Assembly (NCBI RefSeq): GCF_014284235.1 | Contig: NZ_JACOGD010000001.1 | Coordinates: 558,001-622,000 of the forward strand | DNA length: 64,000 nucleotides | Reading direction: 5' to 3' | Origin: Cognatundibacterium curvum | Lineage (GTDB): Bacteria > Pseudomonadota > Gammaproteobacteria > Burkholderiales > Burkholderiaceae_D | Shown here: piece after piece, positions 18,775 through 28,770 of the stretch | How the letters are laid out: each line of letters opens with the position of its first letter | Numbering within the stretch: position 1 is the stretch's first letter | Notes under the pieces: generated by a model | Databases searched by the model: none | Told to the model about the DNA's origin: nothing | The model's input: the letters and a program-made list of their open reading frames with translations, nothing else | Position numbers and translations under genes: made by a program

Positions 18775-20172
18775 ATGTCAAAATTAACACAAAAGGCACT
18801 TGAAGCAATTGACCCAGAAATGCATGGAAAAACCGTGCGAGAAGACGGCGGATTACTCGGCAAAGTTCGCCTCAAAGGCGATCAGATATCCATCTATTTT
18901 TACTACCGTTACCGCTGGGAAGCAAAAACCCGGGATTTGTCATGTGGAACCTGGCCAACCGACTCGCTGGTCACTATACGCAAAATCAGGGACGAAGCCA
19001 GGCTAAAAGTAGCAAAAGGCATCGATCCCGGCGAACAGAAAAAAGTCGTCAAGATTGAAGCTCAGGAAGCCATCGCTCTTAAACTGGCGGAGCAAAGTAA
19101 AAAGCTCAAAGAAGAGCTGACTTTCACGGATATGTTTGAGGCTTGGATAGACAACGGCGTACGCCGCGAAGATGGTAATGCAACGCTAAAACGAACTTTC
19201 AGCTCTGATGTCCTGCCCTTTCTAGGCAAAAAGAAAGTTTGCCAAATTACCGAGTCAGATTTAATCCATGTACTCAAAAAAATGGTGGATCGCGGCGTCA
19301 ATCGCTCAGCGGTCCTCATGAATAATAATTTTAAGCAAATGTTCTCTTGGGCGGAAAAACGCCAACCCTGGCGAAAACTCATGCTTGAAGGAAATCCTGC
19401 AGACCTGGTTGAGATCAAAAGAGTCGTCAGCGAAGAGTATGACATAGACAACGTTCGCACCCGCATCCTCTCTGACGAAGAAATCGCTGAATTAGCAGCT
19501 ATTTTTATGCGTCAGCAAGCCAGCTATGAACAAGCGGAGAACAAACGCGCAGCACAACGTCCTGTCGTCGCCACCACCCAACTCGCCATTTGGATCATGC
19601 TGTCCACCTTGTGCCGTGTTGGCGAATTGAGTTCTGCGCGCTGGGAGGATATTGATTTCGACAAGAAGGCTTGGTTTATCCCCAAAGACAACGTCAAAAA
19701 CAAAGTCGCATCATTAAACGTGTATCTTTCTGACTTTTCCCTGGAACAATTCAAGCAGCTATACCAACTGACGCGCTATAGCGAATGGTGCTTCCCTGAC
19801 TCCACAGGCAATAACTGCATAGGCCGCAAAGTCATTGCAGACCAGGTCAGCGACCGGCAATTCATGTTTAAAGTGGACAAAAACGGGGAACCAACCGCCC
19901 CCAAAAAGAACCGCAAGAACGACAACTCTTTAGTCTTAGCGGACGGCAACAACGGCAAATGGACCCCGCACGACCTGCGCAGAACCGGCTCAACCATCAT
20001 GCAAAAACTGAGGATCTCAATTGATACGATCAACCGCTGCCAAAATCATGTCACTCCCGGCGGCAAGGTGAATCGACACTATCTGCACCACGAATACGAA
20101 GAAGAAACCAGAGATGCCTGGCAGGCGCTGGGGCTGTATTTGGAAGCAGTTTGTGGCGACGTGATGCCATGA
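18775..20172 (+). CDS. int: P4-type tyrosine integrase
   Basis: A 465-residue tyrosine recombinase. The N-terminal DUF4102-type domain (LTQKALEAIDPEMHGKTVRE; about 1-95) and a core-binding domain precede the catalytic domain. Active-site residues are readable: R281 in STLCRVGEL, H399 and R402 in PHDLRRTGST, H425 in QNHV, and the nucleophile probably Y436 in NRHYLHHEY. The ATG at 18775 is used because MSKLTQKAL is the family start; an open frame back to 18673 would read through the att-like repeat. It adjoins the truncated tRNA-Pro gene and faces into the accessory region, as expected for the integrase that built this island. Confidence 0.92.
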   Translation: MSKLTQKALEAIDPEMHGKTVREDGGLLGKVRLKGDQISIYFYYRYRWEAKTRDLSCGTWPTDSLVTIRKIRDEARLKVAKGIDPGEQKKVVKIEAQEAIALKLAEQSKKLKEELTFTDMFEAWIDNGVRREDGNATLKRTFSSDVLPFLGKKKVCQITESDLIHVLKKMVDRGVNRSAVLMNNNFKQMFSWAEKRQPWRKLMLEGNPADLVEIKRVVSEEYDIDNVRTRILSDEEIAELAAIFMRQQASYEQAENKRAAQRPVVATTQLAIWIMLSTLCRVGELSSARWEDIDFDKKAWFIPKDNVKNKVASLNVYLSDFSLEQFKQLYQLTRYSEWCFPDSTGNNCIGRKVIADQVSDRQFMFKVDKNGEPTAPKKNRKNDNSLVLADGNNGKWTPHDLRRTGSTIMQKLRISIDTINRCQNHVTPGGKVNRHYLHHEYEEETRDAWQALGLYLEAVCGDVMP

Positions 20173-20428
20173 TTAGCGCATCTGTCACAATATGTCTGAT
20201 CATGCGAGGGCAACCATTTGCCGCTATAAATAGCACAGATGACTGCCCGCATCCATACGTCTGGCAAGCGCTCTCCACCAAGAATCCCATCGTGTGTTTA
20301 GGCACGATGAGCGCTCAAACCGATATCAAACACATTGCATGTTTCGGATAATGAGTAAATTTTACGACTATTAGCTATCCATACATACCTCACAGAATAT
20401 CTTTCTCGAAGTATGTCGCTGCCTACAT

Positions 20429-20682
20429 TATGATTTCGTTTGCCGATCTGAGTCTGGTAATTTCTGCTCTTAACCGGGATAGTTCGACGACTTCTGGCGT
20501 AAGGATTTTATAGTACCTTTGAGCCCCCCCCCCATTTCCGATGCTGCCTTGAGACAATTGAGCAGCAATTGATCGCATAAGCCTAATTCCTTGACAACCA
20601 AAGAGACCCATTTAACATCAGAAACACGTTTGAAGGCACTTCTTTTAATTCGGTCGTATAAGTTTGTTAGGTATCCGGTTCA
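20429..20682 (-). pseudogene. IS3-family transposase orfA remnant
   Basis: Minus-strand frames give RIKRSAFKR, VSLVVKELGLCDQLLLNCLK and, after a shift at a run of ten Cs (20524-20533), LTPEVVELSRLRAEITRLR. This is the helix-turn-helix and leucine-zipper order of IS3-family OrfA. A TGAACCGGATACC end-like sequence lies at 20670-20682. OrfB is absent, so the element is dead. The flanking 20173-20428 holds no recognised gene. Confidence 0.7.
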
Positions 20683-20694
20683 TCATTTGTATTA

Positions 20695-20727
20695 CCAAAG
20701 GTGACGTTGAATTTACATCACCTTTGG
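20695..20727 (-). terminator. Hairpin downstream of the large helicase-nuclease gene
   Basis: A perfect 10-bp stem (CCAAAGGTGA / TCACCTTTGG) with a 13-nt loop lies 29 bp beyond the stop of the gene ending at 20756. The T tract is poor, so termination is likely but not certain. Confidence 0.5.
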
Positions 20728-20755
20728 AACTAAATTTTAGCGGACACTCTACTAA

Positions 20756-23700
20756 TCAGAATATTGCTCTTCCGCCAGGCAAATTGACTGTCACTACAGA
20801 ATCAGTAATTGTCTCTTCTTTTGTAGCAGTAATGACAGATTCGCTAGCCAACAACGCGCTTTCTGTCACCGGAATCTCTGCTCTGCGCTTAATGGTCAAG
20901 AGTTGATGCAATTTGGCGTCTACCTTATCTAAGGTACCTTGCATGTCAATCCACCAATCGGTAGACCAAATGCGAACGACCTCCCAACCAAGGCCGCGAA
21001 GCACCTGCTCACGAAGTTTATCTCGATCTCGTGCTGTAGCAGAGCGATGGTAGGTTGCACCATCGCACTCTACTCCTGCTAAATAACGGCCTGGAGCATC
21101 AGGATCGACAATGCCAAGGTCAATGCGAAATGAGGAGACTCCAACTTGAGGATGCACCTGCCATCCACGCTCCACAAGTGCACCACATACCGCCTTTTCA
21201 AACGGACTGTCAAAGTCACCAATGCTACCAGCTACAAACTCCCCTAAGGCGCGAGCACCACGTTCAGCAAATTCGAGGAAATGCTTCAAATCTCGAACGC
21301 CCAATGCTTGTGTACGAGATAAATCCATTTTTTCCGGCTTAAAGCTACCAAACACACGTAACTCCTGACGAGCACGAGTAATAGCAACATTCAGACGCCT
21401 CTCTCCACCTTGTTGGTTCATCGGGCCAAAATTCATTGGCATAGCACCATCTATTCCTGGACCATAGGTGATAGAGAAATACATGATGTCTCGTTCGTCA
21501 CCTTGAACACTCTCAAGGTTCTTTACAAACACTGGCTCGAGAGAAGCCTCAGCAAAGTGGTGCTCAATCGATGGATCGTGCCTGCGAGCTTCATCAAGCA
21601 AGTCTTCGATAAGTCGTTGTTGTTCCGTATTAAAGGTCACAACACCAATTGTCAAACCACTATCACGGAAACCATGCGACTTGAGACGAGAAACGAGATC
21701 TGCTACGAGCGCTTTTGCTTCCGGCTTATTTGTACGAGAAGCACCTCGTTCGTATTGACCGCCAGTCACATATTGGAAGCTTACAGCCCGGTCGTTTGTC
21801 ACTGGACTCGGGAAGGTGACAAGGTCTCCACCGTAATATCTATAGTTTGAAAAAGCTATGAGGCTTTCGTGGCGACTACGGTAGTGCCACGAAAGCTTCA
21901 TTGTAGGTAAGTTTGCACCTATGCACTCTTCAAGAATGCTTTCCAGCTCAATCTCAACATCAGTGTCGTCGACATCTGACTCAGCACGGTCGAAGAAGGT
22001 TGTTGGAGGAAGCTGTTTTGGGTCTCCCACCATGATGACTTGTCGAGCTCGAGCCATAGCACCAATCGCATCCCAAACAGGGATTTGAGAGGCTTCATCG
22101 AAAACGACCACATCGAAATCTGCCGTTTCTGCTGGTAGATATTGAGCCACAGAAAGAGGACTCATCAACAAGCAAGGAGTTAGACGTACAATCGCACTTG
22201 ATGCTTTTGACATCAACTCTCTAAGCGGAAGATGCCTGGATTTCTTTTGCATTTCATAACGAAGAAGACCCCATTCCGAACCCTGAGTGACCATTGTCGG
22301 CGACGGTAGCCCAGCAGATAGCTGAGCATGTACCCATTTCTGGGTCAATGAAATAAATTTTTGGTCGAGCTCACGGAAATCGTGTATGCGTTTTTCGTGC
22401 TCTGCAGATACAAACGTACGCAGGACATCATCTTGGTCAACGACAGCGTTGAGCCACCAACGACAGTAGTCTGTCTCGAACACTTCTTTGACGGTACCCA
22501 ATGCAACTACCCCTTGCTCAAGTCCCGAGACAAGGGGAGCTAGACCAAGCGTTATTGCATGCTTTCTTACTTTACGCCAGGCACACCAATCACGAAGACG
22601 GCTCGATTCTTTCAGAACTAGGCGGGCACGCTCGAGAATCTGTTGCGGCGACAATGCAGACAAGATATGGTGTTCAATCTGGGGAATGCCACTAGATATT
22701 GCAAAAATCTCGATAACCCTGTCAAACTCAATAAGAGCATCAGCATAAACGTGACCCGCAGCGGCAACAGGTCCAAAAGGTTCGAGTAATACATTGCTAT
22801 CCCCCAGCATAAGCGTAATCGGTGCTTTCAGCTGTGCGAGCGCTTCAGGTGTACTTGCAAGGGAACCCAACGTACTAGACAAAGCCTCGGAGAACTGTAA
22901 TGCAGACCCTATACCATGCAATTTTGTCTGCAATCCACTCCACAATCCATCCGTTTTTACAATAAGTTCATCGTATCCTTCGATGCTTGTGCGCAAAGAA
23001 ACTAATTCGCGCATTTTTTTCAGGTCTTCAGCCGCAAGCTTGCCCGCACGACCACCCTCGATGAACATAAAACCTTCGTCCAACCAAACAGCCTCACTAC
23101 GAGCTAAAGAAAGCGCCGACTGAAAGGAGAGGAACTCTTTGGAGACTGCCACGTCCGATTGATATCCTCTCCAAACCCCAGCAGTTTCATCGCTGAGTAG
23201 CTCAAGGGGTGCAACAACCAAGTCAATTTGACGAAGCTCTCTCATGCGCTGAAGGTCCTCGCGAGCGATGTCTCCACATAGGCCTTTTGCAACAGGATCG
23301 AATCCAATATCCTCCCATGGTTTACGTTCAAAAGCTTGTTCGTGTGCGCATTGGAACGCATATAAAGATCGAGCAACGTTTATGTCAGTTTTTAGACCAG
23401 CCCAAACGTTCGATGTTGGCAGTGACAAATCATCAAACTCATTTAGCTTTTGAGTGAGCTTGTCGATTTCAACAATTCTCTCGATGTCACTATCGATGTC
23501 AGGCTCACCAGTGTTCTTTGCAAGTTCTTTCAACTTTTTCGCTAAACTACGCTTGCGCAGGAAACTAAATGGCCAAGAAGAATTTTGCAACTCTAACAAG
23601 TCACCTTGAAGTTCTTTAACTACTTTGGTAGGGATACCGTCCTTGTAGATCAGAGTCTGTCGACTAACAAGATCCTGGCGAGTCCGAAGCAGTTCAATAG

Positions 23701-26700
23701 CATCACTTAGCCGTTGTTTTAAAGAAGAGTTCCATGGCTGCGACAAATTAGATCGAAGTTCTTTGTCACGCTGAAGCTGGATGATGCCAAAACGTAAATC
23801 ATCAAGCATCTGTTTACCACACGGCTGAGATAACTCAGAAAGTAGGAAACGATATCTCTCAAGCATTGGCACTGCTTGACGTAAGCTATCTGAAATATTC
23901 TTTGCATCGGGTCGCAATACGAATCTCCAATCATACCCTGATGCCCTCAGGAGAATAGATGCAAGCTTTGTTAGCCCATTGCGAACACGAGAATCAAGTA
24001 TCAACTCAGGCAAGCCAATAGTCTTGCGTAATGCTAAGGCGGCTGTCTCAAAAACTTCCACTACACTTAGGACTCTTTGAGCTGAGTTAACCAGGTTCTC
24101 AGCCCAAGTCGGAGACCATTCTGTCTGAAGAATACCTGCGAGTGGATTTGCCGTGAGGTTTGAAGCTCCGAACGCACGAGCATTTACGTCAAGCAGTTCA
24201 GCTGTTTGACGTAAATCTCGCATGGACTCAGAATCATGATGATGTGCATTTGGCCATGACAGATGAAGAATAGGAAAGCCATGTCCCTCAACAACACGGC
24301 CAATCGCCTCATACACACACAAACCGTTTGAATAGATTGTATGAAGCCGCTCAACATATCCATTGAGCTGAGATCGCAACAGTTCAAGACGTGCAGCCTC
24401 AGCATGCCATTCGTCTGGGGCAAGTGTCGCACTGGCATCCCAAGATGTTCGAAGCTGGTCCAGCACTTCTGCTTTACGAGCCTTATTAGAATGTAGCTCC
24501 AAGCAAAAATTACCAAGACCAACTTCGGCTAATCGTCGATAGACGACATCAAGGGCAGCCATTTTTTCGGAAACGAAAAGAACACGTTTTCGTTCCGCGA
24601 GAAATTGTGCAATAAGATTAGAAATGGTCTGACTCTTTCCAGTGCCTGGCGGTCCAATAAGAACGTAGTCTTTCCCTCTGCTACCAGCGACTACCGCTGA
24701 CAACTGCGAAGAATCCGCAGGAAGTGGGCAAAACGTCTCCTTAACAGGTAACTCGAAATCCAATCGACGGACATCGGGAAATTCCACATTATTAAAATAA
24801 GAATTTCTCGGCGTATCAATAAGATGCCGTACCACAGGGTTCTTTCTTAGGCTTTCGACCCGCTCAGTCAAGTCGCGCCACATCAAATATTTAGCAAAAG
24901 AGAATGATGCAAGCACTACGTCTTCGACAACTTCCCAGCCAGGAATATCTTTGATAGCATGGGAAACAGTCATCCATATACCAGCAACATCCAGCCCAGC
25001 ATCATCTTGAGGTAGATTTGTGTCACGAATACCAAGTTCAAGCTCGAAATCTTGGCGAAGCAGCTCGATAAGCGTTGGATTAAAACGAGCTTCATCATCA
25101 TGAAGCTTTATACTAAAGCCAGATCGAGCACTTTTCCTCTCAAGTGATACTGGCAAAAGAATCAACGGTGCACGATATTTTTTTTCATCCCTGACGTCCC
25201 TTGTCCATGAAAGAAACCCCAGAGCCAAGAACAAGGTATTTGAACCTCCCTCTTGTAAACTTGTGCGGGAATTCCGATACAGTTCAAGGAGACGATTCTC
25301 AAGCTCTTCTTGGGTTAAACCAACGAATACTTCTTTCCGCTTAAGAGCATCCAAAGCATGTTGTTTATGCACATATTCTCGCTCGCGTGCCTCATGGAGT
25401 GCTTTACTGCGCGGATCGTCACCGTCCATAAGATCTGGACGGCTCAACAACTTTAACGCATGTCCCTCCGCGAGCACATCTTCAACAGCCCCGGGTTCGG
25501 GAGCGTCAAGCTTTATAGATTTTTTCCCAGCTTTAAAACTCAAAAGGTTATTACGTAAAGACAAATCTAACAATTTTCTCTGCCACCGTGATAGCCGATC
25601 TTCTGGACACTCCACCTCAATACGCGCCTCCTCTTCTCCTCCTAAATCCGGACAATCTTCCCATACTGGATCTTGCGGCTCTTGCTGCGGCGACGAACCT
25701 TGTTCCGAGAAATTAGATTTTTCACTGGCAAGGGGCTTAATACGCTGAAGACGAGCTCGACGGATATCGACAGCCAACTTGAACACCCCCTCTTCAGCCT
25801 CCGAAATGTGCTCTTCACCTTTTAATATAGTGAAACTAAACGTCGGAAGTGGTCGATGAACAAGTAACGTCGATTCAAAAAGCACCATCTCCTTCAATTT
25901 AACGCGCTTACGAAGAGCCGTGATATCGTCAACAACGGTAGAAGAGAATTCCTCTGGTTTCAGCCATACACCGGGGAAAGCGTGCCCATTCTGGAAAACG
26001 ATGAGAGGATTTAGACCAGCTTGCTCAAGTGCTGCACAAATGAAAAGGGTTAGATCTAAGCAGGTGCCTAGCCCAGACTCCACAACTTGACCAGGTCCGC
26101 GAACTTTTTGTCCTTGTTGCTCAAAGCTAGCTGGTGGTAAAGCGTAGTCCAACCCCAAACTACCAATAGCGCTCCAAATTGCAGATGCAAGCTCCCATGC
26201 CCGTTTGGCACCATCTTGATAACCATTAATGGAGGAGGACTTACCAGCCTTGCGCAAAATCTCAGCGGCATTCTTAAGCACGCGCTCGACTGCAGGCTCG
26301 TTCGGTTGAACAAATGCAGCAATCATGTCGGGTAGTGATGACAATCCTCCCCATTGATTTCTTGGCAGAAGTTCGACTGTTGACTCAATGCGAGCAATAC
26401 TAGGCGATTCTCCATCTGAAATGGTAAGTTCCAAATTCAGAATTGCCTTCTCTGCTTCCGTTAGTCGTCCTAGTAACGAGCCATCAAGCGAAATATTGAG
26501 ATCTCCAATATGAAGTGTCTGCCCTGATGCTAACTGGTCGATATGCCAGGTTTTTGGCTTCAAAAACGGCGGCGTAGATATCACTGTCAAACGAAGATTG
26601 CGATACGAAATTTCGGTTTCATTTACAATCGCCAGTTCATGAATTGCAGGCACCGCATTTTGAAAATCAGCAAGATTTATCCGGGTCGAAACATTTATTT

Positions 26701-26776
26701 CAATTTTGACCTCAGGTGGTAACTCTTCACTCACCTTCGTTAGTTCGATATCCCCTACATCCATATTGAATCCCAT
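20756..26776 (-). CDS. Giant transglutaminase-like / DUF4011 / SF1 helicase / Vsr-like nuclease protein (Hhe-like defence)
   Basis: About 2006 residues. Order of parts: an N-terminal beta-rich region; a transglutaminase-like segment with Cys in GLGTCLDLTLFICAALEQA and His in NGHAFPGVWL (about 215-260); DUF4011 beginning LSRWQRKLLDLSLRNNLL (about 400); SF1 helicase Walker A GPPGTGKSQT (about 710) and Walker B VVFDEASQIP (about 1560) separated by roughly 850 mostly helical residues; motif VI NVAITRARQEL; and a C-terminal PD-(D/E)XK domain of the Vsr/MTES_1575 type (FRIDLGIVD, VECDG, about 1890-1975). DUF4011-helicase-Vsr proteins have been reported as the single-gene antiphage system Hhe. Starts TTG 26803, ATG 26776 and ATG 26764 are possible; the last has the best ribosome site. 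It stands alone with its own hairpin. Confidence 0.85.
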   Translation of the reverse strand: MGFNMDVGDIELTKVSEELPPEVKIEINVSTRINLADFQNAVPAIHELAIVNETEISYRNLRLTVISTPPFLKPKTWHIDQLASGQTLHIGDLNISLDGSLLGRLTEAEKAILNLELTISDGESPSIARIESTVELLPRNQWGGLSSLPDMIAAFVQPNEPAVERVLKNAAEILRKAGKSSSINGYQDGAKRAWELASAIWSAIGSLGLDYALPPASFEQQGQKVRGPGQVVESGLGTCLDLTLFICAALEQAGLNPLIVFQNGHAFPGVWLKPEEFSSTVVDDITALRKRVKLKEMVLFESTLLVHRPLPTFSFTILKGEEHISEAEEGVFKLAVDIRRARLQRIKPLASEKSNFSEQGSSPQQEPQDPVWEDCPDLGGEEEARIEVECPEDRLSRWQRKLLDLSLRNNLLSFKAGKKSIKLDAPEPGAVEDVLAEGHALKLLSRPDLMDGDDPRSKALHEAREREYVHKQHALDALKRKEVFVGLTQEELENRLLELYRNSRTSLQEGGSNTLFLALGFLSWTRDVRDEKKYRAPLILLPVSLERKSARSGFSIKLHDDEARFNPTLIELLRQDFELELGIRDTNLPQDDAGLDVAGIWMTVSHAIKDIPGWEVVEDVVLASFSFAKYLMWRDLTERVESLRKNPVVRHLIDTPRNSYFNNVEFPDVRRLDFELPVKETFCPLPADSSQLSAVVAGSRGKDYVLIGPPGTGKSQTISNLIAQFLAERKRVLFVSEKMAALDVVYRRLAEVGLGNFCLELHSNKARKAEVLDQLRTSWDASATLAPDEWHAEAARLELLRSQLNGYVERLHTIYSNGLCVYEAIGRVVEGHGFPILHLSWPNAHHHDSESMRDLRQTAELLDVNARAFGASNLTANPLAGILQTEWSPTWAENLVNSAQRVLSVVEVFETAALALRKTIGLPELILDSRVRNGLTKLASILLRASGYDWRFVLRPDAKNISDSLRQAVPMLERYRFLLSELSQPCGKQMLDDLRFGIIQLQRDKELRSNLSQPWNSSLKQRLSDAIELLRTRQDLVSRQTLIYKDGIPTKVVKELQGDLLELQNSSWPFSFLRKRSLAKKLKELAKNTGEPDIDSDIERIVEIDKLTQKLNEFDDLSLPTSNVWAGLKTDINVARSLYAFQCAHEQAFERKPWEDIGFDPVAKGLCGDIAREDLQRMRELRQIDLVVAPLELLSDETAGVWRGYQSDVAVSKEFLSFQSALSLARSEAVWLDEGFMFIEGGRAGKLAAEDLKKMRELVSLRTSIEGYDELIVKTDGLWSGLQTKLHGIGSALQFSEALSSTLGSLASTPEALAQLKAPITLMLGDSNVLLEPFGPVAAAGHVYADALIEFDRVIEIFAISSGIPQIEHHILSALSPQQILERARLVLKESSRLRDWCAWRKVRKHAITLGLAPLVSGLEQGVVALGTVKEVFETDYCRWWLNAVVDQDDVLRTFVSAEHEKRIHDFRELDQKFISLTQKWVHAQLSAGLPSPTMVTQGSEWGLLRYEMQKKSRHLPLRELMSKASSAIVRLTPCLLMSPLSVAQYLPAETADFDVVVFDEASQIPVWDAIGAMARARQVIMVGDPKQLPPTTFFDRAESDVDDTDVEIELESILEECIGANLPTMKLSWHYRSRHESLIAFSNYRYYGGDLVTFPSPVTNDRAVSFQYVTGGQYERGASRTNKPEAKALVADLVSRLKSHGFRDSGLTIGVVTFNTEQQRLIEDLLDEARRHDPSIEHHFAEASLEPVFVKNLESVQGDERDIMYFSITYGPGIDGAMPMNFGPMNQQGGERRLNVAITRARQELRVFGSFKPEKMDLSRTQALGVRDLKHFLEFAERGARALGEFVAGSIGDFDSPFEKAVCGALVERGWQVHPQVGVSSFRIDLGIVDPDAPGRYLAGVECDGATYHRSATARDRDKLREQVLRGLGWEVVRIWSTDWWIDMQGTLDKVDAKLHQLLTIKRRAEIPVTESALLASESVITATKEETITDSVVTVNLPGGRAIF

Positions 26777-27169
26777 TTCAGAATTGATTGGCTTCGAAAC
26801 CAAATTTCATATTTTTACAAGATCGAGAAAACTGAATTTCTTCTGGTTCCATCACCAGGAAACTAAGTTCCACTTATAGGCTATTTACATGGCGTTAATT
26901 GCTACAACGCCAAGTTGAGTTAAGTCTTTCTATCATCACAATTAAACGATGGTCAAGTAATTTCAGAGATAGCAATCCACTCGATTACTATATCAACCTC
27001 GAATAATTAATTAAAAAACAATATTCCTCATAGAGTTCGATATCCAATCTATATATCAATGAGCGGATAGTCGATCATATATAAAATTTTAGTTAAAAAT
27101 AAAATAATCAATTAAATATTAAATAACATTGTAAAATGTCAACTTTGTGATTAGATCTTTGAGACTCGA
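26777..27169. other. AT-rich divergent intergenic region
   Basis: Roughly 390 bp of very AT-rich sequence between the divergent large helicase gene and a small membrane-protein gene. It presumably holds both promoters. No RNA gene or remnant was recognised. Confidence 0.5.
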
Positions 27170-27589
27170 GTGCGACACCTTCTTCTACTGTTGAGTTTTG
27201 TCTGTTGTATTGCATATGCTGAAAACCGCAGCTATGAGGTAAGTAATGTGGAGGAAAAAGCTGCAGAGTGTTCGGCTGATCCTGAGTGCGAGGCGTTATA
27301 TTTGCGGATGGAAGCGAGGAAAGCGGAGCAAAAAAAAACAAAGCCATTGATTTCTGGATGGGATTTGGCATTTCTTGCATTTGTCTTAATCGGGTTTTAT
27401 TACTGGCGTAACAGGAATGAATCCGAGCAAGAAGGGAATATTGAAAAACACGTTGTTACTAAACAAGAAGAACTGAAGTTAGATACTCTTCAGGAATTTA
27501 AGTTACATGCAGTGACGGATGAACAAGAATTGGATGAGCATGAAAAGTTTTTAAAAGATTTAGAGCTAAGATCTCGTAAAAATAGATAA
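27170..27589 (+). CDS. Small exported single-pass membrane protein, unknown function
   Basis: A 139-residue protein starting at GTG. A signal-like segment (RHLLLLLSFVCCIAYA) is followed by a short acidic region with two Cys (AECSADPECEALYL), one transmembrane helix (WDLAFLAFVLIGFYYW, about residues 63-79) and a charged, probably helical tail of about 55 residues. No family is recognised. It is AT-rich and divergent from the large helicase-nuclease gene. A role as its accessory membrane factor is only positional. Confidence 0.5.
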   Translation: MRHLLLLLSFVCCIAYAENRSYEVSNVEEKAAECSADPECEALYLRMEARKAEQKKTKPLISGWDLAFLAFVLIGFYYWRNRNESEQEGNIEKHVVTKQEELKLDTLQEFKLHAVTDEQELDEHEKFLKDLELRSRKNR

Positions 27590-27713
27590 TTTTTTCACCT
27601 AAGCGGAATCTCTATTCTTGCCATACATACTGAGTGAAAATGACTAGAATATCCAAATTCCTTAAAAAATACTTCACGCATTTCGCAGGACTACTGAATC
27701 AAGTCAAAGGTGA

Positions 27714-28004
27714 AACTTATGTGAGTGCACTGGGATCAAGGGTAAGCGGTTCGTACTGCCTACTGATGGATCACCTGACCTACGACGAGCGCGCAAGCTC
27801 AATAAAGCAATAAGCATAGAGACTTCCTGGAAAAATCAGCCGATCCAAGTTCACCGCGTCATGCACTTTAATTGTGGTGACGATGGGAGTATTTGGGTTA
27901 TGAATGACGGCAGCGCGATCAACATGACTAAAAGGGGGAATCCGACAAAAAAAGGCAATGGGACTGTTCCTTCCTTTTTGACGAATACTAAGAAAAATGT
28001 CTGA
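27714..28004 (+). pseudogene. Small open frame without a start, possibly frameshifted
   Basis: A 96-codon frame, open from just after a TGA, reads CTGIKGKRFVLPTDGSPDLRR... and ends in FLTNTKKNV. It looks protein-like but has no ATG before 27861. An overlapping ATG frame at 27640 (MTRISKFLKKYF...) stops at about 27813. The two could be halves of one gene broken by a frameshift; no family is recognised. Confidence 0.3.
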
Positions 28005-28151
28005 TAGCTAGCTCAATGTAGAACTATCCAAGCTCCTCTGACCATGACTACAACTTTCATAGGACTGGCATTGATACAATCAAATCATGCAAAGAACATA
28101 GCATTATGTTGCTTAAAGTTTATTTTCCCCTTGCTGTTTTTTGAGTAACCT

Positions 28152-28379
28152 ATGCCAAATCGTTGCCAATGCGGATGTTGCATCCGCAATTCACTACCCG
28201 AACAAGAAAAGCTCGCTATCATGGAGCGAGCCAAATACGACCACATTACTGTCCTCGACAGAGGAAGAATGCAGGCGGTCAAAGACGAAGAATGGAGGAG
28301 GTTCCAGGAGAAAAGAGACCTGCGAGTCCGCAAGCTGATACAGAAATTCTTCCGAACCTTTATTTTTTGGCGATATTGA
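28152..28379 (+). CDS. Small hypothetical protein
   Basis: A 75-residue frame with ATG start. The N-terminus MPNRCQCGCCIRN is cysteine-rich (three Cys in CQCGCC) and could bind a metal. The rest is basic and helical. No ribosome site is obvious and no homologue comes to mind, so coding status is uncertain. Confidence 0.35.
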   Translation: MPNRCQCGCCIRNSLPEQEKLAIMERAKYDHITVLDRGRMQAVKDEEWRRFQEKRDLRVRKLIQKFFRTFIFWRY

Positions 28380-28510
28380 TTGAGCTCACTGCTAGCACAC
28401 ATTTGATTTGCCAATAATTACAAATTACACTGCCTTACGGCCAATTTTTTCTGTTGCGTTATTAAACAAAGTCAGCAATCACTCAACATCAAGAACATGT
28501 GGAGTGCATT

Positions 28511-28539
28511 CGCATTACGTTCGCATTACGTTCGCATTG
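28511..28539. repeat. Short tandem repeat (11-bp unit)
   Basis: CGCATTACGTT occurs twice in tandem, followed by a partial third copy CGCATTG, in a non-coding stretch. Adjacent 28380-28617 holds no gene I recognise. Confidence 0.7.
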
Positions 28540-28609
28540 CAGCGGCATCTCAGTTCACTCAGAGGTATTGGACATGCAGTATTTGTAAAAATATCGCGGC
28601 GCACGACGA

Positions 28610-28770
28610 CTATTAGTCCCATCGACATGGGAAACACCAAAGTGCGCGACGAAATCCGCCCCGGAATATAGGTTCATCTGGTAGCGCTTTGAGCCAAATA
28701 TTCTCTATTAGCGAATGGAGAATATTTTCTGTAGCACCACCTACGGCAACCCTGCCTGCTGCGTTTGCAG
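28610..28770 (-). pseudogene. Dispersed remnant, copy 1 (GGAxENILHSLIENI type)
   Basis: Minus-strand translation reads NAAGRVAVGGATENILHSL, then IENIWLKALPDEPIF and, after a one-base shift, GADFVAHFGVSHVDG. Two more diverged copies occur at 32054-32200 (minus) and 51212-51436 (plus). The copy overlaps the last codons of the GIY-YIG gene. The protein pattern faintly recalls the C-terminus of molybdenum-hydroxylase large subunits, but this is a weak guess. Confidence 0.6.
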
